From positions 62,001-126,000 of the forward strand of contig CAVTZH010000007.1 of the NCBI GenBank assembly GCA_963739175.1: a stretch of DNA of 64,000 bases, written 5' to 3'. The position numbers and the translations under genes are program-made. This document shows positions 8,434-18,011 of the stretch, in pieces. Within the stretch, counting starts at the first letter, position 1, and every line of letters begins with the position of its first letter. The notes under the pieces are model-generated. The model did not search any database and was not told where the DNA came from. It saw nothing but the letters and a program-made list of their open reading frames with translations. The stretch comes from VAZQ01 sp963739175. Lineage in GTDB: Bacteria; Pseudomonadota; Alphaproteobacteria; Rhizobiales; Xanthobacteraceae.

Positions 8434-9270
8434 ATGGCGCAGTTCGGACGCCTGGCGCTGCACACCTGGACCATCGACACCACGCCCTTGGAGACCGCGG
8501 TCAAGGCCGCGCGCGACGGCGGCTTCGACGCGCTCGAGCTGCGCCGCATCGATTTCACCCGCTGCTACGAGCGCGGCATGCCGAACGGCCAGGTGCTCGA
8601 CATCGTCCGCGCGGCGGGCATTCCGGTCTGCACGCTCGGCTGCGAATACGGCTGGCTGTTCGCCAAGGGCGAGGAGAGCACGCGGCTGTTCGACGTCTTG
8701 GAGGAGACCTGCGAGAACGCGGTCGCGCTCAACTGCCCGCAGGTGATGTGCGCGCCCGGCCAGAACGTCGGCACGCCGCAGGAGGCGATCGAGAATCTCA
8801 AGCGCGGCGCCGACATCTGCGGCAAGTACGGCCTCACGCTCGCGATCGAGTTCAACTCGCAGCACGCGGTCATCAATTCGATCACGGCGCTGCGCGAAAT
8901 CCTCAACGGCGCCGACCGGCCGAACGCCGGCATGCTGCTCGACGCGTATCACCTGGAACGCAGCGGCGCCGGTGGCCGCGGCTTCACCGACGTCGCGCCC
9001 GGGGAGATGATCGCGTTCCAGTATAGCGACGCGCCGGTCGCGCCGGTCGCCTCCGGGGTCAAGCGCCCGACCGACCGGCTGCCGCCGGGGCAGGGGGTGG
9101 TGCGCTGGAACGAGGTGCTCACGCTGCTCCAGGAAAAAGGCTTCGACGGCCACCTGAGCTACGAGGCGCCCAACCCCGCGCTGTGGGAGCGCTCGCCGGT
9201 CGAGGTCGCGCGCGAGGGCGTGGAGGCGATGCGCGCGCTCATCAAGAAGGCGCAGCCTGCGGCATCGTAA
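8434..9270 (+). CDS. Sugar phosphate isomerase/epimerase (xylose isomerase-like TIM barrel)
   Basis: 278 residues of the AP_endonuc_2/xylose-isomerase-like fold. Motifs along the barrel strands include GFDALELRRIDF, LAIEFNS (metal-ligand Glu), NAGMLLDAYHLERSG (Asp and His), IAFQYSDAP and LSYEAPNP (final Glu). Such enzymes isomerise or epimerise keto-sugars, hydroxypyruvate or inosose, or act as dehydratases. It lies between two Bug binding-protein genes, so the natural guess is a catabolic enzyme for their ligand; this is inference. Confidence 0.87.
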   Translation: MAQFGRLALHTWTIDTTPLETAVKAARDGGFDALELRRIDFTRCYERGMPNGQVLDIVRAAGIPVCTLGCEYGWLFAKGEESTRLFDVLEETCENAVALNCPQVMCAPGQNVGTPQEAIENLKRGADICGKYGLTLAIEFNSQHAVINSITALREILNGADRPNAGMLLDAYHLERSGAGGRGFTDVAPGEMIAFQYSDAPVAPVASGVKRPTDRLPPGQGVVRWNEVLTLLQEKGFDGHLSYEAPNPALWERSPVEVAREGVEAMRALIKKAQPAAS

Positions 9271-9388
9271 GCGCTGCAACCGTCCTCGACCGTGCGTCCG
9301 GAAGCCGCTATCGTCGGCGCAACAATAGCAAAAAGCACATCCGCCATTGGTCGACGATCCCGGTCTTTGCCGGTCACAGGAGGACGAC

Positions 9389-10364
9389 ATGACGATCCGC
9401 AGCACCCGACGCGAATTCCTCGGCGCCACCGCAAGCGCGTCGGCGCTTGTGTTGACGGGCGCAGGCATCCGGCCGGCGCATGCGCAATATCCGGAGCGCG
9501 GCCTGTCGCTGATCGTGCCGTATGGCGCCGGCGGCGGCACCGATGTCACCGCGCGCCTGCTCGCGAAGGATCTGGAGCCCATTATCGGCAAGCCGGTGAC
9601 GGTCGAGAACCGCGCCGGTGGCGGCGGCTGGATCGGCTGGGGCGCGCTCGCCGCCGCGAAGCCGGACGGCTACACCATGGGTTACCTCAACGTGCCGAGC
9701 ATGTTTGCCGGCTATCTCGATCCGCAGATCGGCCGCAAGGAGCGGCTCGAGAGCTTCACGCCGATCATCAATCACGTGATCGACTACAATGTGTGGGCGG
9801 TGAAGGCGGACAGCCCGTTCAAGACCGTGAAGGACGTCGTCGACGCGGCGAAGAAGCAGCCGAGCACCATCACGGTGACCGCCTACGGCGCCGGCAGCGA
9901 CGACCATATCGCAATTTTGGGCGTCGAGGCGGAGACCGGCACCAAGTTCATCGTCATCCACTCGCAAGAGTACGGCCGAGGCCAAGACCCAGGCGCTCGG
10001 CGGCCACATCCATGTGCTCGGCGCGAACGTCAGTGAAGTAGCGCAGGAGGTGCAGGCGGGGCAGCTGCGTCTGCTCGGCGTCATGGCGCCGTCGCGCTCG
10101 CGCTTTATCCCCAACGCGCCGACCTTCAAGGAGCAGGGCTTCAACCAGGTCTGGTCGGTGACGCGCGGCATCGCCACGCCCGCCAATCTCGCGAAGGACG
10201 CGCAGGCGAAGCTCACTGCTGCGCTCGTGCAGGTCATCAACTCGAAGGAGCATCAGGCGCGCGCCGAGCAGCTCAGCCTCGAGCCGCTGGTGATCCAGGG
10301 TGACGACTATCGCAAGTTCCTCAAGGACAACGAGCAGGCGACGAAGAAACTGATGAATTGGTGA
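9389..10364 (+). CDS. Bug family substrate-binding protein with Tat signal, frameshifted
   Basis: ATG 9389 follows AGGAGG (9378-9383). The N-terminus STRREFLGATASASAL is a twin-arginine signal ending PAHAQ. Bug motifs are LSLIVPYGAGGGTDVTARL, VENRAGGGG, PDGYTMGYLN and FTPIINH. The frame breaks at about 9965: one extra base after FIVIHS, after which STAEAKTQALGGHIHVLGANV resumes and the protein ends KKLMNW at 10364. The corrected length is about 324 residues, normal for Bug. Its TGA overlaps the ATG of the phosphoesterase gene (TGATG), so the two are probably co-translated. Confidence 0.88.
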
Positions 10365-11110
10365 TGACGGGCAGAGATAGAGACATTGTCGTCGTACACA
10401 CGTCCGACATCCATGTGGACCACGTCTACACCGCGGAGATCCATGGCGGCGACGGGACCGCGGGGCTCGCTTGCGTGCTCAACGCCGCGCGCGGCATCGG
10501 CGCCGACGTCGTGCTGCTTGCCGGCGACACCTTCGATTGCCATCGCCTGCCGGACGACTTGATCGACCGCACCGCGGCGGTGATCGCCGCCGCCGAAATC
10601 CCGGTGGTGCTGCTGCCGGGCAATCACGATCCGGTGCTGCCGGACGCGGTGTTTCACCGCAAGAGCCTTGCCGAGGTGCCAAATCTCTCCATCATCGGCC
10701 TCACGCACGCGGAGGCGATCGTATTCCCGTCGCTCGATCTGGAGATTTGGGGCCGCGCGCACCGCGACTATTCCGACATGATCCCGTTCGAGACCGTGCG
10801 GCCGCGACAGACGCGTTGGCAGATCGCCACCGCGCACGGCCACTACGTGCCGACGCCCGACCGCGTGACCTGGCCGCGGCCGTCGTGGCTGATCGGCGAC
10901 GACGAGCTCGCCGCCACCGCCGCCGACTATGTGGCGCTCGGGCATTGGAATTCACCGGCCAAGGTCGGGAATGGCGCGATCGCGGCCTATTACTCCGGCT
11001 CGCCGGAATTCGCCGGCACGTTCAACGTGGTCCGGCTGGGCGAGGGCGTGCGGGTCACACGCGAAAAACTTGATATTGCCCGCGACCCCTATGCCCTGGA
11101 CCTCCCCTGA
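10364..11110 (+). CDS. Metallophosphoesterase (SbcD/Mre11-like calcineurin fold)
   Basis: 248 residues starting at ATG 10364, which overlaps the previous stop. It has the full set of metallophosphatase motifs: SDIH (D15/H17), AGDTFD (D55), PGNHD (N87-D89), then AHGHY and ALGHW, supplying the two-metal site. It lacks the C-terminal capping region of true SbcD (about 400 residues), so it is a single-domain phosphoesterase of DNA-repair-exonuclease type by resemblance only. Coupling to a solute-binding protein argues for a small-molecule phosphodiester or phosphomonoester substrate rather than DNA. The role is unproven. Confidence 0.85.
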   Translation: MTGRDRDIVVVHTSDIHVDHVYTAEIHGGDGTAGLACVLNAARGIGADVVLLAGDTFDCHRLPDDLIDRTAAVIAAAEIPVVLLPGNHDPVLPDAVFHRKSLAEVPNLSIIGLTHAEAIVFPSLDLEIWGRAHRDYSDMIPFETVRPRQTRWQIATAHGHYVPTPDRVTWPRPSWLIGDDELAATAADYVALGHWNSPAKVGNGAIAAYYSGSPEFAGTFNVVRLGEGVRVTREKLDIARDPYALDLP

Positions 11111-11191
11111 GAGGCTCCCGCGACTCCACTCCGGCGTTAATCAATCCTAAGCTGTAACGCGCTACCCTGCGTTGTTTAATGGGTTTGCGCC

Positions 11192-11626
11192 ATGAGCACC
11201 GCCGCATCGTCGAGCGCCCTGGAACGCGCGCGCCTCGCCTACGAGCAGATGAAGCGGCGCGAGTACAACGCCGCTATGAAGCGGCGCTCGCGTGCGCGGA
11301 CGCGCAACATCGCACTAGCGGTGACCTTTGGCGGCACGCTGGCAGCGATCATCGGCCTCTCGGTCTACAACGGCTGGACGCCGACACCGTTGCGTACGAC
11401 GGCGCAGGAAGCGCGCGCGGACAAGACCAGACATGAGGCCGCGCGCACCGTGCAGATCCGCAGCTTCGTCAAAGGCAACACCTGCCAGGAACTGCAATTC
11501 AACAACGACAGCGGGGCTCTCGTTGGCGGCAGTTTGGTGGACTGTGACAGCAAACCCAAGCCGCCGCTGGAATTGACCCCGGAGGGGAAGCGGCTCAATT
11601 CGATTCGAGACGCGCTCAAGCGCTAG
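11192..11626 (+). CDS. Hypothetical single-pass membrane protein
   Basis: 144 residues. A basic cytoplasmic N-terminus (ARLAYEQMKRREYNAAMKRRSRARTR, too charged for a cleaved signal) is followed by one membrane helix (IALAVTFGGTLAAIIGLSVY, about 50-68). A short extracytoplasmic domain has two cysteines (GNTCQELQ and SLVDCDSK) and ends in a charged helix. Topology suggests N-in, C-out. The family is unnamed and the gene stands alone. Confidence 0.7.
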   Translation: MSTAASSSALERARLAYEQMKRREYNAAMKRRSRARTRNIALAVTFGGTLAAIIGLSVYNGWTPTPLRTTAQEARADKTRHEAARTVQIRSFVKGNTCQELQFNNDSGALVGGSLVDCDSKPKPPLELTPEGKRLNSIRDALKR

Positions 11627-11746
11627 TGGTCCGATTCGACGCGGCGCTGTCGGCCATTCCCTGTGGCTATTTGCGCCACCTTGCCGGCGGGGTTAGCACC
11701 TATAATCCGGCACCAAGAGACACGACCGAGCGAACGCGAGCCCCTC

Positions 11747-12775
11747 ATGAGGAACACGAAACGAGCCATTGCGGCGGGCCTGCTGCTGATGGCCGGCGCC
11801 ATTGTCCCGGCGGCGGCCGACGAGGTTGCGGATTTCTACAAGGGCAAGTCCGTCAACATCGTGGTCGGCCACGAACCCGCGACCGGCTTCGACGTCTATG
11901 CGCGGGTGCTCGCGCGCCATCTTGGCCGGCATATCCCGGGCAATCCGAACATCGTCGTGCAGAACATGACCGGCGCGAGCGGGCTCACCGCCGCCAACTG
12001 GCTTTACAACGTGGCGCCCAAGGACGGCACGGTGATGGCCACCTTCGTGCACACCATCCCGTTCGAGCCGCTGATGGGTAACAACGCGGCGCGCTTCGAG
12101 CCCGCCAAATTTGCCTGGATCGGCAACATGGAGGAGAGCGTCGCGGTGTGCGGCATCTCCAAGGCCGCCGGCATCGCGAAGTTTGAGGACATGCTGAAAA
12201 AGGAGACCATCTGGGGCGCGACCGGCGCGACCGGACCGCTGGTGAAGTCGGCGGCGGCGGTCAAGAACCTGCTCGGCGCCAAGATGAAGATCGTGTCCGG
12301 CTACAAGGGCTCGGCCAGCGTCAAGATCGCGATCACCCGCAACGAGGTCGACGGCATCTGCGGACTGCCGATGTCGACCATCATGTCGGCGTGGGCCGAC
12401 GTCTACAATTCCGGCGACTTCCGGCCGGTGATCCAGCTCTCCGGCCGCAAGCAGGCGGACCTCAAAGGCGTCCCGCATGTCGACGACTACGCCAAGACCG
12501 AAAGCGACCGGCAGACCTACGGCCTGATCTTCGGGACGCAGGCGCTCGGGCGCATCTATCTGTCGCCGCCCGGGACGCCGGATGCGCGCCGCAATGCGCT
12601 GCGGGCGGCGCTGCTCGCGGCAATGAAGGACCCGCAATTCGTCGCCGATGCCAAGAAGACCCAGATCGACATCTCGCCGATGACCGGCGAGGAGGTGGAG
12701 CAGTTCATCGCCCGCCTGTCGTCGGCGCCGCCGGCGGTGATCGAGCGTGTGAAGCAGGCGGTCCGCGTCGACTGA
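11747..12775 (+). CDS. Bug-like periplasmic substrate-binding protein (FYKGK/HIPGNP subtype)
   Basis: 342 residues from ATG 11747. Signal peptide RAIAAGLLLMAGAIVPAAA-D. The mature N-terminus ADEVADFYKGKSVNIVVG, then DVYARVLARHLGRHIPGNP and NMTGASGLTAAN, defines a divergent Bug subtype also found at 18012-19079 and 30931-31956 here. The ligand-site loop SGYKGSASV corresponds to the classic Bug PYKGSGP. It carries extra cysteines (VAVCGI, DGICGL). No transporter membrane genes adjoin it, so it is an orphan receptor or shares distant TctAB proteins. Confidence 0.82.
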   Translation: MRNTKRAIAAGLLLMAGAIVPAAADEVADFYKGKSVNIVVGHEPATGFDVYARVLARHLGRHIPGNPNIVVQNMTGASGLTAANWLYNVAPKDGTVMATFVHTIPFEPLMGNNAARFEPAKFAWIGNMEESVAVCGISKAAGIAKFEDMLKKETIWGATGATGPLVKSAAAVKNLLGAKMKIVSGYKGSASVKIAITRNEVDGICGLPMSTIMSAWADVYNSGDFRPVIQLSGRKQADLKGVPHVDDYAKTESDRQTYGLIFGTQALGRIYLSPPGTPDARRNALRAALLAAMKDPQFVADAKKTQIDISPMTGEEVEQFIARLSSAPPAVIERVKQAVRVD

Positions 12776-12913
12776 CCTCCCTGGTGCAACCGTAAATCTA
12801 TCGTGGGTTGTGCCGATGCGCGCATTGCGCGAATGGATCAATATACCATTAACCCAAAGAAGTTACGTTCGAAACCTGTTGAAAACGCGGGCAGAAAAAC
12901 CGTCGTGCAGAAC

Positions 12914-13258
12914 ATGTTTCCGCGTTGGGGCCGCATCCTAGAAGGCATGGCGATCGCCGCCTTCGTTGTCATCAGCACATACGCGGTCGCCCGCGTCGGG
13001 CTTGAACCGAGCGATCCGTCGCGCGGCGTGGGCGTGATCTTCGCACCATGGACCGACGCCGACACGACGCTCGCGCGTGCCGCGAACGCCGGCGGGCGGA
13101 TCGTGCGGTTCGGCGGACCGTCGTTTGTCGTCGTCGTGGAGCCTGAGAGCGCCGACTATGTCCGGCGGGTCAGGGCCGCTGGCGCGCTGCTGATTGTCGA
13201 CCCGCGGGTCATCGCCGCTTGCTTTTCGCTGACATCAACCGTGCAAGACCGAACATGA
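12914..13258 (+). CDS. Small hypothetical membrane-anchored protein coupled to chemoreceptor
   Basis: 114 residues if started at ATG 12914 (MFPRWGRILEGMAIAAF). An upstream ATG at 12833 is possible, but the 80 bases between are AT-rich and look like promoter sequence. One membrane helix (about 8-27) is followed by a soluble domain with GVGVIFAPWTDADTTLARAA, GGRIVRFGG and LLIVDPRVIAACFSL. Its TGA overlaps the ATG of the chemoreceptor gene (ATGA), implying translational coupling and a joint role. The family is not known to me. Confidence 0.7.
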   Translation: MFPRWGRILEGMAIAAFVVISTYAVARVGLEPSDPSRGVGVIFAPWTDADTTLARAANAGGRIVRFGGPSFVVVVEPESADYVRRVRAAGALLIVDPRVIAACFSLTSTVQDRT

Positions 13259-14715
13259 CCAGCCTCGAATCGTTTCAGCGTACGGTAGCGAAGGCGCTGA
13301 CTGGCCTGGCTGTGGCGCTGGTGCCGCTGCTTACCCTGATCGGATGGGCGCTGGGACGGGATGCGTGGAGTTTCGCCGGCGCGGCACTCATCCTGGCCGC
13401 CGTCCCGGCTCTGCTGCAGTGGATGCAGCGGCCGATCGTTGTCGTTGCGCTGGCCGTCGCGGTCGCGCTGGTCGGCCAAGTCTCGTTGCTTGTGTTCGCC
13501 TTCAACGGACACCCCTGGCAAGTCGAGATGCATTTCTACTATTTCGTCGTGCTCGCATTGCTGCTGGGTTTTTGCGATTGGCGCGTCCTGATCGTGGCGG
13601 CGGGCCTGATTGCGTTGCATCACGCCGGGCTCAACATTGTTCTCCCCGACGCCGTCTATCCCGGCGGGACCGATTATTTCCGCGTGGCCGTGCATGCGAT
13701 CGCGGTCGTGATCGAGACCGCCATGCTCGTCTTTATCGGCCTCGCGATCAGCAGTTCGTTTGCTGCGGTGGATGAGGCACGGCGGATTGCGGAACAGTCG
13801 GCGGATGAACTTGAGAAATTTGCCAGTCAGCAGACCGTGAGCCTGGAAGAGACGACCAGGCGAGCCGGCCGCACCGACGCGGTGCTGGATCGGTTCAACA
13901 GCGAGATGGCCGATTCCGTGACGATCCTGCATGCCGCGGCAAAGACCTTGCAGGACAACTCCACCAAGCTCGGAGTCGCTACCACGCGCGCGAGTGCACA
14001 GGCCGTTGCCGCCTCGGTAACGTGCGAAGAGACTTCAGGAAAAGTGGGCTCCGCGGCCCACGCCGGCGAGGAGCTGGCGCGCACCATCGCGCATGTCGGC
14101 GAGAACGCGGCGCAATCGTCGCGGCTGGCGGCCGAGGCGGTCTATGAGGCTGAGCGCACCAGCGCCACGATCGACGAGATGGCGGCCGTCGCCCAAGAAA
14201 TCGGCAAGGTCACCGAGCTGATCACCGCGATCGCCGGGCAAACCAATCTGCTCGCGCTCAACGCCACCATCGAGGCGGCGCGCGCGGGCGAGGCCGGCCG
14301 CGGCTTCGCAGTGGTGGCGCAGGAGGTCAAGGCGCTGGCCGCGCAGACCGCCGGCGCGACTCAGGAAATCAGCTCCAAGATCGCCGCGATGCAGTCGACC
14401 ACCAGCCGGTCGGTAGCGGCGATCGAAGGCATTTCGGCGACCATCCGCGAGCTCGACCGCTTCTCATCGCTGATCGCGTCGGCGGTGGAGCAGCAGGCCG
14501 GTGCCGCGCGCCAAATTTCCGGCGATGTCAGCGCGGCTGCCATGAGTGCGACGCAGGTCAGCAGCACCGTCAGCGACATCGAGGACATTGCCCGGGAAAC
14601 GTCGATCGAAGTACTGCAAATCGGAGCGGCGGTGACGGAGGTCGCCAATCAGACGCAGAAAGTGCGAGAGCGGGTGGGGGCGTTTACGCAGGAAATCCAC
14701 GCGATGCAGCGGTGA
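13255..14715 (+). CDS. Methyl-accepting chemotaxis protein with multi-spanning N-terminal membrane sensor
   Basis: 486 residues from ATG 13255. The N-terminal 170 residues hold about six membrane helices (LTGLAVALVPLLTLIGWAL through TAMLVFIGLAISSSF) and no periplasmic ligand domain, so the signal is sensed in or near the membrane. The C-terminal cytoplasmic coiled-coil carries the conserved hairpin tip QTNLLALNATIEAARAGEAG (about 328-347), which contacts CheA and CheW. No HAMP domain is obvious between them. It is coupled to the small membrane protein just upstream. No che genes are in the window. Confidence 0.9.
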   Translation: MTSLESFQRTVAKALTGLAVALVPLLTLIGWALGRDAWSFAGAALILAAVPALLQWMQRPIVVVALAVAVALVGQVSLLVFAFNGHPWQVEMHFYYFVVLALLLGFCDWRVLIVAAGLIALHHAGLNIVLPDAVYPGGTDYFRVAVHAIAVVIETAMLVFIGLAISSSFAAVDEARRIAEQSADELEKFASQQTVSLEETTRRAGRTDAVLDRFNSEMADSVTILHAAAKTLQDNSTKLGVATTRASAQAVAASVTCEETSGKVGSAAHAGEELARTIAHVGENAAQSSRLAAEAVYEAERTSATIDEMAAVAQEIGKVTELITAIAGQTNLLALNATIEAARAGEAGRGFAVVAQEVKALAAQTAGATQEISSKIAAMQSTTSRSVAAIEGISATIRELDRFSSLIASAVEQQAGAARQISGDVSAAAMSATQVSSTVSDIEDIARETSIEVLQIGAAVTEVANQTQKVRERVGAFTQEIHAMQR

Positions 14716-14935
14716 TGCCCAATCGCCGAAGCTGACGGATACCCTCGCACTGGCGATTTCAAGCTTGCGCACCTGCCGTCGCTTTGTTGCGGTGCTGGAG
14801 TTGCTTGCCGCACGGCATGTCGGCTGCGGCGTGCAAGACAAGCACGATGACGACGTGGGCGCGGCGCTGCTGTGGACGCTCGAACGGGTGCTCGGTCCGG
14901 CGTTCACGCTGGAGGCCCGCGGCGCCGGCCGCGTC

Positions 14936-16063
14936 TCAATAAACCACCACGCTCCTGATGCTCTTGCCTTCGTGCATCAGGTCGAAGCCCTTGTTGATGT
15001 CGGCAAGCGGCATCGTGTGGGTGATCATCGGGTCGATCTCGATCTTCCCGTCCATGTACCAGTCGACGATCTTGGGCACGTCGGTGCGGCCGCGCGCGCC
15101 GCCGAAGGCGGTGCCCTTCCAGACCCGGCCGGTGACGAGCTGGAACGGCCGCGTGGCGATCTCCTGGCCGGCGCCGGCGACGCCGATGATGACGCTGACG
15201 CCCCAGCCGCGGTGCGAGCATTCCAGCGCCTGGCGCATCACCGTGACATTGCCGGTGCAGTCGAAGGTGTAGTCGGCGCCGCCGATCTGGTCGGCGCCGC
15301 TCTTGGTCATGTTGACGAGATGCGCGACCAGGTCGGCGCCGGCTTCCTTGGCATTGACGAAATGCGTCATGCCGAAGCGCTCGCCCCAGGATTTCTTGTC
15401 GTTGTTGACGTCGACGCCGATGATCATGTCGGCGCCGGCGAGACGCAGCCCCTGGATCACGTTGAGCCCGATGCCGCCGAGCCCGAACACGACGGCTTTC
15501 GCGCCCGGCTCGACCTTGGCGGTGTTGAGCACCGCGCCGATGCCGGTGGTGACGCCGCAGCCGATGTAGCAGACCTTGTCGAACGGCGCGTCCTCGCGGA
15601 TTTTCGCGACCGCGATCTCCGGCAGCACGGTGAAATTCGCGAAGGTCGAGCAGCCCATATAGTGGTGCAGCTTCTTGCCGCCGAGCGAGAAGCGCGAGGT
15701 GCCGTCCGGCATCACGCCCTGGCCCTGGGTGGCGCGGATCGCGGTGCAGAGATTGGTCTTGCGCGACAGGCAGGACGGGCACTGCCGGCATTCCGGCGTG
15801 TAGAGCGGGATGACGTGGTCGCCCTTCTTCACCGAGGTGACGCCCGGACCGACCTCGACCACCACGCCGGCGCCCTCGTGCCCGAGGATCGCCGGGAACA
15901 GCCCCTCCGGGTCGGCGCCCGACAGCGTGAACTCGTCGGTGTGGCAGATGCCGGTCGCCTTGATCTCGACCATCACCTCGCCGGCCTTGGGGCCTTCGAG
16001 CTGAACCGTCGTGATTTCGAGCGGCTTGCCGGCCGCGACTGCAAGCGCCGCGCGTACGTCCAT
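14936..16063 (-). CDS. frmA: S-(hydroxymethyl)glutathione dehydrogenase / class III alcohol dehydrogenase
   Basis: 375 residues from ATG 16063, with AGGAG upstream on the coding strand. It oxidises the formaldehyde-glutathione adduct with NAD+, and can also act on S-nitrosoglutathione. Catalytic zinc ligands are C40, H62 and a distal Cys. The structural zinc is held by C92, C95, C98 and C106 (ECRQCPSCLSRKTNLC). The nucleotide loop FGLGGIGLN lies near residues 193-201. It ends IRSVVVY as in class III enzymes. A zinc alcohol dehydrogenase of another class is much less likely given the length and motif match. No frmB/fghA esterase is adjacent. Confidence 0.95.
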   Translation of the reverse strand: MDVRAALAVAAGKPLEITTVQLEGPKAGEVMVEIKATGICHTDEFTLSGADPEGLFPAILGHEGAGVVVEVGPGVTSVKKGDHVIPLYTPECRQCPSCLSRKTNLCTAIRATQGQGVMPDGTSRFSLGGKKLHHYMGCSTFANFTVLPEIAVAKIREDAPFDKVCYIGCGVTTGIGAVLNTAKVEPGAKAVVFGLGGIGLNVIQGLRLAGADMIIGVDVNNDKKSWGERFGMTHFVNAKEAGADLVAHLVNMTKSGADQIGGADYTFDCTGNVTVMRQALECSHRGWGVSVIIGVAGAGQEIATRPFQLVTGRVWKGTAFGGARGRTDVPKIVDWYMDGKIEIDPMITHTMPLADINKGFDLMHEGKSIRSVVVY

Positions 16064-16151
16064 AGTCGATCTCCTGTGAAGTCCGCTATTGGAGGCGATT
16101 GTCGTCGCGACTATGCTCGATCTCAAGCAAGAAAATACGGGGAGGCATACA

Positions 16152-17114
16152 GTGCGAGAAATGCGCATTCCACTTGCCGCGGCTGCCCTCCTGATCGGGC
16201 TGGCGTTTGCCGTACCGGCCCATCCGCAACCCGCGCCGCCCGGCACCTGGACGCTGAAGGCGCCGCGTCCGACCATCACCAACGAGGCCGCCGCCGTTGC
16301 GATCGGCGGGAAGCTCTACGCGCCGGGCGGCAGCCAGAACGGCAAATCGATGGACCGCCTCGATGAATATGATCCGGCGACCGACCGCTGGCGCTCGCGC
16401 GCGCCGATGCCGCAGCCGCTCGATCATCTCGGCGTCGCGGTGGTCAACAACAAGCTCTACACGTTCGGCGGCTTCATCGGGGCGGTGCACCAGGGCGCCT
16501 CCGATGCCGCGCTGGAATACGATCCGGCGAACGACACTTGGCGGCGGCTCGTGCCAATGAAGGGGCCTCGCTCCGCCGTCGGCGTGGCCGCGCTCAATGG
16601 CAAGATCCATGTCATCGGCGGCCGCCTGCGCGACAACGATCTGCTCGCGACGCACGACGTGTACGATCCCGCGACCGGCCAATGGAGCGATGCGGCGCCG
16701 CTCCCGCTCGCGCGCGACCACTTGGCCGTGGTGGCCGCGAACGGACGGATTCATGCGATCGGCGGGCGGCTCTCAACGCCCGACGAGCCGACGGCGCGGC
16801 ACGATATCTACGACCCCGGCACAAACGCGTGGACGTCCGGGCCGCCGCTGCCGACGCCGCGCAGCGGCGTTGCCGCGGAAGCCTACCGGGGCATGATCCT
16901 CGTGATCGGCGGCGAGACCCGCAAAGCTACGTTTGTCGAGAACGAGGGCTACGACGTGAAGAGCGGGCAGTGGCGGACGCTCGCGCCATTGCCGGAAGGG
17001 CGGCACGGCCACGGCGTGGCGGTGATCGGCGATGCCGTCTACGTCGTGGGTGGTGCGCTCGGGCCGGGTGGCCGCGGCGTCACCGATCAGTTGATCGTGT
17101 TCACGCTGCCTTGA
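16152..17114 (+). CDS. Exported kelch-repeat beta-propeller protein
   Basis: 320 residues if started at GTG 16152, which sits 6 bases after GGGAGG (16139-16145); ATG 16161 is 15 bases away and less likely. Signal peptide PLAAAALLIGLAFAVPAHPQ. Then six kelch-type repeats, each with a GG pair and downstream Tyr/Trp: IGGKLYAPGG...WRSRAPMP, LYTFGG...DTWRRL, IHVIGG...GQWSDA, IHAIGG...NAWTSG, ILVIGG...GQWRTL, VYVVGG. This predicts a periplasmic six-bladed propeller. The ligand is unknown. It is divergent from frmA with under 90 bases between them. Confidence 0.87.
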   Translation: MREMRIPLAAAALLIGLAFAVPAHPQPAPPGTWTLKAPRPTITNEAAAVAIGGKLYAPGGSQNGKSMDRLDEYDPATDRWRSRAPMPQPLDHLGVAVVNNKLYTFGGFIGAVHQGASDAALEYDPANDTWRRLVPMKGPRSAVGVAALNGKIHVIGGRLRDNDLLATHDVYDPATGQWSDAAPLPLARDHLAVVAANGRIHAIGGRLSTPDEPTARHDIYDPGTNAWTSGPPLPTPRSGVAAEAYRGMILVIGGETRKATFVENEGYDVKSGQWRTLAPLPEGRHGHGVAVIGDAVYVVGGALGPGGRGVTDQLIVFTLP

Positions 17115-17206
17115 TGGCTGCTGCAACGTGACGCGCCAGCAAGAATCTCGAAGGTTCCCTCGACTGATGTGCGCTCTGAAGAAGCCGTAAAGCAAACAGG
17201 TGTGAT

Positions 17207-18011
17207 ATGTGGATGGCGCGTTGGCTCCTTTCAGGTCTCTTGTTGTTGCCGGCGTTCGCCGCATCGGCGGATCGCCTCGGTGACATCAAGGCGCGTGGAG
17301 CGCTGATCGTGGGCGTGAGTACCGCAATTCCGCCCTTCACCTTCCAGCGCGGGAGCGAGATCGTCGGTTACGACGTGGACCTCGTGCGAGGCATTGCGCA
17401 GCGGATCGGGGTCAAACTGGAGTTGCTGCCGGTCGGGGAGGCGGATCGGATCAAGGCGGTGCAAGCCGGCAAGATCGATCTTATCGCCAGCACATTCACC
17501 CGCACGCCGCAGCGCGAACGCGACGTGGCGTTCAGCCTCGACATCTTCAATTCACCGCAGGTCATGATCGTGGACAAGGCGTCCGGCCTGACGTCGGTCA
17601 AGCAAATGAACGGTGGCACCTTTGGCGTGCTGACCGGCCGCACCAGCGACCAGAACATCCGCGAAGTCATCCCGGATGCGAAATTCGTCTATCTCGACGG
17701 CTATGCGAGCGCGTTCGCCGGCCTGCGGAACAAGACCTTCATCGCCTTTGTGGCGGACAATCTGGTGCTGCGGACCAATCTCATCCGTGAGAAGGATATG
17801 GATCGCTTCCACTTCATCGCGGATTTCTCAAAGGCGCGGAACGCCGGCTTTGGAATGCCGAAGAACGAGCCGGCGCTCAAAGCGGCCGTCGATCGCGCGC
17901 TGCTGGCGATGGAGACGTCAGGCGAAGCCGTCGAAGATCTACAATGTCTGGTTCGGACCAAAATCCGACGTGCCGATCGAACGGGCGCTGCGGATCGGCG
18001 CAAGCCCGTAG
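17207..18011 (+). CDS. ABC transporter substrate-binding protein, amino-acid type (SBP_bac_3), frameshifted near C-terminus
   Basis: Signal peptide LLSGLLLLPAFAASA-D. The family-3 solute-binding fold shows GALIVGVSTAIPPFTFQ, GYDVDLVRGIAQRIGVKLEL, IDLIASTFTRTPQRERDVAFS and VLTGRTSDQNI. The frame breaks at about 17933 (one extra base). Corrected, the protein ends SKIYNVWFGPKSDVP...RIGASP with TAG at 18009-18011, abutting the convergent gene. The corrected C-terminus KIYNVWFGP is the expected family ending (usually KWFG). About 268 residues. Amino acids are the usual ligands. No permease or ATPase adjoins. Confidence 0.88.

Noticed and set aside
14765..16366. Long open frame (over 500 codons) antisense to the class III alcohol dehydrogenase
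   Set aside because: GC-rich third positions make antisense frames open; the product is Arg/Ala/Asp/His-rich without motifs, while the opposite strand encodes a textbook enzyme.
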